A DNA stretch of 19,941 nt from UBA1402 sp964488495 (lineage in GTDB: Bacteria; Bacteroidota; Bacteroidia; Bacteroidales; UBA1402). The notes under the pieces were generated by a model. The model was not told the origin of the DNA. It ran no database searches and was given only the letters and a program-made list of their open reading frames with translations. Positions 14,612-19,941 of this stretch are shown here, in pieces. Made by a program: the position numbers and the translations under genes. The stretch covers positions 1-19,941 of the forward strand of contig CAZAUQ010000042.1 of the NCBI GenBank assembly GCA_964488495.1, written 5' to 3'. Each line of letters opens with the position of its first letter. The first letter of the stretch is position 1.

Positions 14612-14711
14612 NNNNNNNNNNNNNNNNNNNNNNNNNNNNNNNNNNNNNNNNNNNNNNNNNNNNNNNNNNNNNNNNNNNNNNNNNNNNNNNNNNNNNNNNN
14701 NNNNNNNNNNN
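14612..14711. other. Assembly gap of exactly 100 Ns
   Basis: 100 consecutive Ns, the usual placeholder for a scaffold gap of unknown size. It removes the 5' ends of two divergent genes (the helicase and the hypothetical protein at 14712) together with their shared promoter region, so the true gap is probably larger than 100 bp. Confidence 1.
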
Positions 14712-15337
14712 TTTATCTTTGCGTGGACAGTATTCTGCGACCCATTCACTTTGAAAGGGATAAAGATATTCGTTTTGATGCTGTTATTTCCCGTCTGGTA
14801 GACATACGAACAGCCCAGGTGGAATTTAAAAACTTTCACGGTCTCTACGCCAATGATTTCGATACCCTGATTGGCTTTGTAAAATACGGACGCATTCCTT
14901 TTGTATTAAAAGAAGGCGTGCTGAGCGATAAACAACTCGAAGACGGGCTGACCGAAGAAAAAGCAGCCGAAATCGTCTATAAAAATCGTACCAGGGATAT
15001 TAAGAAATGGGGGTTGGAAGGTTTCCGCCGGGATACATTCTACGCCAATGTGCTGGATACCATTTTTGGCAAAAACTTCCCCATCGATTCTTTACGCTAT
15101 GTCCCCTTTAGCAGCAATAACGACCAATTCGAACTCAGAGCCGGTGATATTACCACCAATTCTGGTTTGATAGTCCGTGTGTTTGAAGCCAGAACACCTT
15201 ACGAAACCTTTATGGAAGGACTGGACAAACAAGAAGTAATTAATATGCGACTTAAGGCTGAAAAATTCAGCAAATACCCGGGACTGATGGTAGGAAACAT
15301 ATTTGAGGCAAACAACAATGCCGGAAACTGGGAATAA
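14712..15337 (+). CDS. Conserved Bacteroidota hypothetical protein, 5'-truncated by the gap
   Basis: About 208 residues remain, in the frame beginning YLCVDSILRPIHFERDKD; the start lies in the N-run. I recognise the type from Bacteroidota genomes: a roughly 220-230-aa protein with a short N-terminal membrane segment, then VISRLVDIRTAQVEFKNFHGLYANDFDTLIGFVK, a pattern like the stem of type IV pilin-like proteins (RxAQxxYKxxHGxY). It ends with the conserved KYPGLMVGNIFEANNNAGNWE. It probably lacks about 20 residues, including the membrane anchor. Function unknown. Its stop overlaps the DUF3822 start by 20 nt, and rsmD follows DUF3822 with a 4-nt overlap. This order recurs in the phylum to my memory. 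Confidence 0.85.
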
Positions 15338-16040
15338 CAGACTAATTGCATCGTTTCCAACTATATCCATCCGGTATACGCCGGGTGGATTTTGTTTTTC
15401 GGAAAAACCTTCACTCATGATGTCGGTGGAGGAACTGGAGTCTTGTTGCCAAAAAAACACTCTGCCATCTAAGCCCGATCCCGGAGCATACATTTTGGAA
15501 TACGCCTCTAACTTTGTGGTTTTGCCCAAAGAACTGGATCCTTCTTTTTATTTTAAGTTTCATTTTCCGGAAATCAGCCGGCCGACCATTCAGGTTTTGA
15601 TGCTGAGCGACCAAAAACAACAAGTGGTTTTTGAGTTGCCGCAAAAGCATAATGAACTATACCGGAATTACTTCCCGCAAATCCCCTTGCTTTGTCTGCC
15701 GTTGTGTTTTGCTGAATTTGTAATGAACCAAAGCTCGGGACAGGCTCATTGCCTGGTTTACCTCGATCAGAATCTGCTAATGGTTTTTGCCGCCAGGGAC
15801 GGTGTACTCAGCTATGCAAACCGTTTTGACATTGCTTCGGATGAAGCGGCCGCTTACTTCATTCTGAGTATTCAGCATGTCTTTGACACAGGCAGTCGCT
15901 GCAGCCTTTGTACCGAAAAAGAGCCGGCCGGATCATTGCAGGCATTGCTTGAGCCTCATTTTGAGCAATTCGATAATTATATTTTGGACAGAGATTTGCC
16001 ATTGTTTATTTCCACACTCAGCGGACAACTTAGTTTATGA
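15318..16040 (+). CDS. DUF3822 family protein
   Basis: 240 aa with the ATG at 15318 (MPETGNNRLIASFPTISIRYTP). A TTG start at 15303 is possible but less likely. Diagnostic stretches include SIRYTPGGFCF near the N-terminus, then QVVFELPQKHNELYRNYFPQIP, LVYLDQNLLMVFAARDGVLSYANRFD, AAAYFILSIQHVFD, and the cysteine-containing CSLCTEKEPAGSLQALLEPHF. The DUF3822 fold is thought to be actin/ASKHA-like. Role unknown. It overlaps the upstream hypothetical by 20 nt and rsmD by 4 nt (ATGA at 16037), so the three are translationally coupled. No signal peptide, so cytoplasmic. Confidence 0.88.
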   Translation: MPETGNNRLIASFPTISIRYTPGGFCFSEKPSLMMSVEELESCCQKNTLPSKPDPGAYILEYASNFVVLPKELDPSFYFKFHFPEISRPTIQVLMLSDQKQQVVFELPQKHNELYRNYFPQIPLLCLPLCFAEFVMNQSSGQAHCLVYLDQNLLMVFAARDGVLSYANRFDIASDEAAAYFILSIQHVFDTGSRCSLCTEKEPAGSLQALLEPHFEQFDNYILDRDLPLFISTLSGQLSL

Positions 16041-16579
16041 GGATAATCAGCGGCACATACAAAGGCAGGCGTTTCGATTTACCCCGGACTCTCAAAGCCA
16101 GACCAACAACCGATTTTGCCAAGGAAGCCTTATTCAATATTCTGGACAACCGGCTGAATTACGAAGATCTGTCAGTGTTGGATTTATTTTCGGGAACCGG
16201 CAGCATCGGACTGGAATTTATTTCCAGGGGAGCCCCTACGGTTACCTGTATAGAGCAGTATGCGCCGCATACAAAATTTATTCTTTCGGTCATCGATAAG
16301 CTTGGAATCCAAAATCTCAGGTTGATACAGGGAGATGTTTACCAATACATTCACAAGCATCCAACGATTTTTGATGTTATCTTTGCTGACGCCCCGTACA
16401 AAGATCCCCGCCTTATAGAATTACCCGTCTTGATTTTTGAAGCCGGCTTGCTCAAACCCGAAGGACTGCTGATTGTGGAACACTCTAAATCGCAGCATTT
16501 CGACGAGCATCCCTATTGGGAAGAAACCAGAGTATACGGCAGCGTACATTTCAGTTTCTTTTGCCAAAAGTCTACATAG
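16037..16579 (+). CDS. rsmD: 16S rRNA (guanine(966)-N(2))-methyltransferase
   Basis: 180-aa SAM-dependent methyltransferase that modifies G966 of 16S rRNA in the small ribosomal subunit. Visible marks: the N-terminal MRIISGTYKGRRF and ARPTTDFAKEALFNIL (typical of RsmD), SAM-binding motif I VLDLFSGTGSIGLEFISRGA (residues 47-66), the acidic loop CIEQ, and catalytic motif IV at 118-121. Motif IV reads DAPY rather than the usual DPPY/NPPY. The ATG overlaps the DUF3822 stop (ATGA). Length is normal for the family. Folding and motif order leave little doubt about the family; exact target site is by homology. Confidence 0.92.
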   Translation: MRIISGTYKGRRFDLPRTLKARPTTDFAKEALFNILDNRLNYEDLSVLDLFSGTGSIGLEFISRGAPTVTCIEQYAPHTKFILSVIDKLGIQNLRLIQGDVYQYIHKHPTIFDVIFADAPYKDPRLIELPVLIFEAGLLKPEGLLIVEHSKSQHFDEHPYWEETRVYGSVHFSFFCQKST

Positions 16580-16593
16580 ACGGAACTTTTTTG

Positions 16594-16601
16594 TAGGTTT
16601 G
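16594..16601 (+). promoter_or_regulatory. aroB: -7 element upstream of aroB
   Basis: TAGGTTTG matches TAnnTTTG and lies 20 nt before the aroB ATG, in the 42-bp space after rsmD. No TTG stands at the right distance upstream, so aroB may also be read from the upstream operon. Confidence 0.35.
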
Positions 16602-16621
16602 CAGCCATAAAAGTCCTCAGC

Positions 16622-17683
16622 ATGACAAGAATACTTACTATCCACCGGCAATCCGAACTGGAAAACAGCCTGAATGAATTGCTTTCGGCTTACGAAGCAC
16701 GCCAGGTCTTTGTTTTGTGCGACGACAACAGCAGGAAACATTGCCTGCCTCTGATTGCAGGTTTTCCCTGCCTTAAAGAGGCTCAGCACATAAGTATCCC
16801 GGCCGGAGACGAGCACAAAAATCTGGACACCTTAGCCACTGTCTGGTCATTTCTCAGCCGGAAAGGCGGCACTCGCAAATCGCTGCTTATCAACCTGGGC
16901 GGAGGCATGCCGAGCGATCTTGGCGGTTTTGCGGCTGCCAGTTTCAAAAGAGGCATCGACTTCATCAATATACCAACCACCCTGCTGGCCTGCGTTGACG
17001 CAGCCCTCGGAGGCAAAACCGGTATCAACTTCGATGGCTTTAAAAATGAGATTGGCGCCTTTTATCCGGCCAAAGCTGTATTGGTTTATCCGGCTTTTTT
17101 TCGCAGTCTCGACCGTGAAAATCAGTATTCGGGCTATGCCGAAATGCTTAAACACGGGCTTTTATCCTCCAAAACTCATTGGCAACAGGTATTGAATTTC
17201 GATCCGGCAACGGCCTCCAACGAAGAAAGCGCCGGGCTCATACTGGATTCTATGTCGGTAAAAGAAAGAATTGTCAAAGAGGATCCTGTAGAAAAAGGCC
17301 TGCGCAAAGCCCTGAACCTGGGACATACCATAGGACATGCTTTCGAAAGTCATTCCCATAAACAGCATAAAGCTTTACTTCATGGCCATGCCGTGGCCTT
17401 AGGCTTAGTGTGTGAACTTTATCTTTCGCATAAACTGTCCGGTTTCCCCTTACAGGAACTCAAGGCCTGTGTCAATCGCGTAAAAAATGCCTATTCCGCC
17501 TATCCCCTGCAAAAATCAGATTATCCCGCGCTGCTCGAATTGATGCAACACGACAAAAAGAACAGTGATCAACAGATTCGCTTCTGTTTGTTGCAAGATA
17601 TCGGCAAAATCCTGCCGGATGCAACAGCCGGTCTGGAACAAATCGAAGAAAGTCTGGATTATTATTGCGAAAGCATGTTATAA
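16622..17683 (+). CDS. aroB: 3-dehydroquinate synthase
   Basis: 353-aa NAD+- and metal-dependent enzyme that converts DAHP to 3-dehydroquinate, the second step of the shikimate pathway. The NAD-binding region has LLINLGGGMPSDLGGFAAASFKRGIDFINIPTTLLACVDAALGGKTGIN (about 88-136), the hallmark stretch of the family. Metal ligands are visible: E174 in GYAEMLKHG, H235 in LNLGHTIGHAFE, and H254 in LLHGHAV. K142 in the FKNEIGAFYPA region and the HTIGH helix also fit. The length is typical of a stand-alone enzyme. It follows rsmD by 42 bp with its own possible -7 box, and a weak inverted repeat follows. Confidence 0.95.
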   Translation: MTRILTIHRQSELENSLNELLSAYEARQVFVLCDDNSRKHCLPLIAGFPCLKEAQHISIPAGDEHKNLDTLATVWSFLSRKGGTRKSLLINLGGGMPSDLGGFAAASFKRGIDFINIPTTLLACVDAALGGKTGINFDGFKNEIGAFYPAKAVLVYPAFFRSLDRENQYSGYAEMLKHGLLSSKTHWQQVLNFDPATASNEESAGLILDSMSVKERIVKEDPVEKGLRKALNLGHTIGHAFESHSHKQHKALLHGHAVALGLVCELYLSHKLSGFPLQELKACVNRVKNAYSAYPLQKSDYPALLELMQHDKKNSDQQIRFCLLQDIGKILPDATAGLEQIEESLDYYCESML

Positions 17684-17812
17684 TACCAAATGCTTACAGC
17701 AACAAGTGTCAGTAAAACGGAACTCTGCCAGGACAAATGACCGAAAGCCCTAACAGGAAAACTCAAAATTCGGGCTTTACTGCAGCTGTTTATTAAAATA
17801 AAATCCAAAGGT
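17684..17812. other. Intergenic region after aroB with a weak inverted repeat
   Basis: No gene is seen here. AAAGCCC (17744-17750) and GGGCTTT (17772-17778) form a 7-bp inverted repeat with a 21-nt loop and no clear T-tract. It could be a poor terminator for aroB. Confidence 0.3.
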
Positions 17813-17841
17813 TTTGACTTTTCAAAAAAGATGTATATTTG
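17813..17841 (+). promoter_or_regulatory. Bacteroidetes-type promoter for the sensor kinase
   Basis: TTTG (17813-17816) and TATATTTG (17834-17841) with a 17-nt spacer. Both boxes are exact matches. Transcription would begin about 13 nt before the ATG at 17861, giving a very short leader. Confidence 0.6.
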
Positions 17842-17860
17842 AATCCTGTCAAAACCAATT

Positions 17861-19771
17861 ATGAAAAGAGGCCTCCTATTCTTTTTGCTCTCCATCCTGA
17901 TACCAGGTCCGGCTGCAGCCACAGAACAACAAATAGACAGCTTGCTGGCAGTGTTGATCCGACAAAGCGGAGCAAGCAAGATAAACAGCCTGATCGAAAT
18001 GTCCGATCTTATCGTATACGCTTCGCCCGAACAAGCTAAGCTATATGCTGATTCAGCCATGCAGCTGGCAACAGAAATGCAGGACACAAGACTCAGGTAC
18101 AAAGCACTCAAATCCAGAGGTTATGCTCATGGCTATGCCGGAAACATAGGTGCATCTATTGCTGATATGCAGGAAGGTTTGGATTATTATGTTTCCATTA
18201 AAGACTCGGTCAAAATAGCCGAAGCCCTGAGCGATCTGGGCTATTTGGATCAGGCAAGGGGTCTTTACGACAAAGCCCTGGAAAAATACCAACAATCCTT
18301 AACAATGAGGGAGCTTATAGCCGACCAAAAGGGCATAGCCTATTCCCTGAACAATATCGGAACCCTCTATTGGCGTCTGGGCAAAATGGATGAAGCCCTG
18401 GATTATTATCTTCAGGCCATCCGTTATTTTGAAGAAATGGGCTTAAAAGAAGAAATTGCAGCAACCAAAGGCAATATAGGCGTTATATATTCCGACCTGG
18501 GCGATATGGATAAAGCTTTAAAGTATCAACTTGATGCATTAAAACTAAATCGGGAATTAGGTCACCGACTTACTGAAACAAAGAATCTGAATAATATTGC
18601 CATGGTTTATTTACACAAAAAGGAAGCTGCCAAAGCTATAAGCTACCTGGAACAAGCCTTAAAAATTCATACAATTATTGGGGACAACGAAATGTACCCA
18701 CTGGTGTTGTATAATCTGGGCAAAGCATATCAGGATAATAATCAATTTGAACTAGCATTATCTTATACACAACAGGCTGCCATAGCAGCAGAAAAACAGC
18801 AGGCAAACGATTTGTTGATGCACACATTGGCACAAGAAGCGACCATCTTGCATCAACTGGGAAAAGACACGAGAGCATTCCAACAACAGCTAAAAGCCAA
18901 TCAAATTAAAGACTCCATTTTCAGCCTGCGGCAGACAGAACAAATCGAAGAGCTAAAAGCAAAATACGACACAGAAAGACATATTCTTGAAAAAAACAAC
19001 CTTAAATTGGCTAACCAAAAAAATGAAATCATCATCAAGCAACAAAAAATGTTGTTTTTGCTGCTCATTTTGATGTGTTTGCTGTTTTTGGTTTTTGTAT
19101 GGCTCATCTTACAAAAACGTCGTGCAGCCGATCAGCTCAAGGCCGTCGAATTGGAACAGAAGCTGCTCCGCAGCCAGATGAACCCCCATTTTATTTTCAA
19201 TTCACTGACGGTAATACAGCACTATATTCTAAACAAAAGCACTCGCCTGGCTTTGAATCAACTATCGGCCCTGGCCACTTTGATGCGCCTGATTCTGGAA
19301 AATTCCCGGCAGGAATTCATTCCTTTCAGCAAAGAACTCCAAACTTTACACTTGTATTTAGATTTGCAACAAGAACGTTTTGCAGGTCAATTTGATTACC
19401 AGCTGGAAACCGATCCGGCACTGGAGGCTGAAGATCTGTCTATTCCGCCTATGATGATGCAACCTTTTATTGAAAATGCCATTGAACACGGATTTAAAGG
19501 CTTAAAAGAGAAAGGCCTGATAACTGTTCGCTATAAACTCGAGAACAGTGTATTACGTTGCGAAGTGGAAGACAACGGCATAGGAATAGAGGCCTCATTA
19601 AATGCCAAAACCGGCACCGAACACCAATCGCTGGGACTGAGCATCACCCTGCAACGTCTTCGTATTTTAGAAAGTAAACATAAAATGAAAGCTCAGTTCG
19701 AAATTATTGACAAAACTCAACGAGCTGAAAAAGGAACCTTGGTACGTTTTTTGCTTCCCATTAAAAAATAA
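17861..19771 (+). CDS. TPR-containing LytS-type sensor histidine kinase
   Basis: 636 aa. Signal peptide (1-20, ending PAAA), then a periplasmic sensor region of TPR repeats (about 70-345; for example YSLNNIGTLYWRLGKMDEALDYYLQAIRYFEEMG and ATKGNIGVIYSDLGDMDKALKYQLDALKLNRELG). A coiled coil follows (about 350-395), then one transmembrane helix at 397-418. The His_kinase domain has LRSQMNPHFIFNSLTVIQHYIL with the phospho-accepting H443. The ATPase has the N-box PFIENAIEHGF with N539, and DNGIGIE with D571. This LytS/YpdA class lacks a classic HisKA dimerisation domain. It should respond to an envelope signal through the TPRs and phosphorylate the LytTR-type regulator encoded 8 bp downstream. Confidence 0.93.
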   Translation: MKRGLLFFLLSILIPGPAAATEQQIDSLLAVLIRQSGASKINSLIEMSDLIVYASPEQAKLYADSAMQLATEMQDTRLRYKALKSRGYAHGYAGNIGASIADMQEGLDYYVSIKDSVKIAEALSDLGYLDQARGLYDKALEKYQQSLTMRELIADQKGIAYSLNNIGTLYWRLGKMDEALDYYLQAIRYFEEMGLKEEIAATKGNIGVIYSDLGDMDKALKYQLDALKLNRELGHRLTETKNLNNIAMVYLHKKEAAKAISYLEQALKIHTIIGDNEMYPLVLYNLGKAYQDNNQFELALSYTQQAAIAAEKQQANDLLMHTLAQEATILHQLGKDTRAFQQQLKANQIKDSIFSLRQTEQIEELKAKYDTERHILEKNNLKLANQKNEIIIKQQKMLFLLLILMCLLFLVFVWLILQKRRAADQLKAVELEQKLLRSQMNPHFIFNSLTVIQHYILNKSTRLALNQLSALATLMRLILENSRQEFIPFSKELQTLHLYLDLQQERFAGQFDYQLETDPALEAEDLSIPPMMMQPFIENAIEHGFKGLKEKGLITVRYKLENSVLRCEVEDNGIGIEASLNAKTGTEHQSLGLSITLQRLRILESKHKMKAQFEIIDKTQRAEKGTLVRFLLPIKK

Positions 19772-19778
19772 AACTATC

Positions 19779-19941
19779 GTGGAAAAACTTCGTACTCTGA
19801 TAATTGACGATGAGGCCCCTGCCCGCGAATTACTGGCAGGAATACTCGAAAATTTTTGTCCACGCAGCGAACTTATAGGTTTTGCCGACGGTGTACAAAG
19901 CGGCCTGAAAGCAATTAAAAGTTTGCAACCCGATCTGGTGC
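19779..19941 (+). CDS. Response regulator, start only (cut by the window end)
   Basis: 54 codons are visible from a GTG at 19779, 8 bp after the kinase stop. The receiver domain opens RTLIIDDEAPARELLAGIL, with the acidic pair D10-D11 (DDE) that binds Mg2+, and continues to LKSLQPDLV, the strand leading to the phospho-acceptor aspartate, which lies beyond the window. With a LytS-type partner the regulator is most likely of the LytTR class, but the output domain cannot be seen. No ATG is available at the right place, so GTG start is preferred. Confidence 0.88.
   Translation, partial: MEKLRTLIIDDEAPARELLAGILENFCPRSELIGFADGVQSGLKAIKSLQPDLV

Noticed and set aside
14495..14839. Open frames running through the N-run on both strands
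   Set aside because: Ns are translated as X; the apparent joins between the helicase and the hypothetical protein are artefacts of the gap placeholder.

Overview
The window looks like chromosomal DNA of a member of the Bacteroidota, probably Bacteroidales or a relative. Several intergenic regions carry the Bacteroidetes-type promoter (TTG/TTTG, a 17-22 nt spacer, then TAnnTTTG). Purine-rich Shine-Dalgarno sites are largely missing. Many of the families are typical of this phylum: DUF4252, DUF3822, a DUF6263-like secreted protein, an SPFH protein followed by an Arc-like protein, and a LytS-type TPR kinase. A run of exactly 100 Ns (14612-14711) shows this is a scaffolded draft assembly.

Layout: (1) 68-1928, minus strand: cysteine synthase, then a secreted protein. 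(2) 2062-4390, plus strand: an EamA exporter, a peroxiredoxin with three placed cysteines, and an exported thioredoxin. A 33-nt direct repeat straddles the thioredoxin stop codon. (3) 4487-8017, minus strand: a fused PutA-type proline dehydrogenase/P5C dehydrogenase. Its roughly 190-nt leader holds hairpins and T-tracts. (4) 8348-9526, plus strand: an SPFH/band-7 membrane protein and a 51-aa Arc-like ribbon-helix-helix protein, separated by a perfect 25-bp inverted repeat. (5) 9595-12120, minus strand: an ECF sigma / anti-sigma / outer-membrane-like protein / DUF4252 operon. (6) 12188-14611, minus strand: a RecD/Pif1-like helicase (N-terminus lost in the gap), an acyl-ACP thioesterase and an O6-methylguanine methyltransferase. 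(7) 14712-17683, plus strand: a 5'-truncated conserved hypothetical, DUF3822, rsmD and aroB. (8) 17861-19941, plus strand: a TPR histidine kinase and the start of its response regulator, cut by the window end.

Most of this is housekeeping: cysteine, proline and shikimate metabolism, rRNA modification, peroxide defence and DNA alkylation repair. The signals not explained by ordinary gene content are the 25-bp palindrome between the SPFH and Arc-like genes, the structured putA leader, the inverted repeat in front of the ECF operon, and the A-B-A repeat between trx and putA. I saw no CRISPR array, insertion sequence, prophage, tRNA or rRNA.
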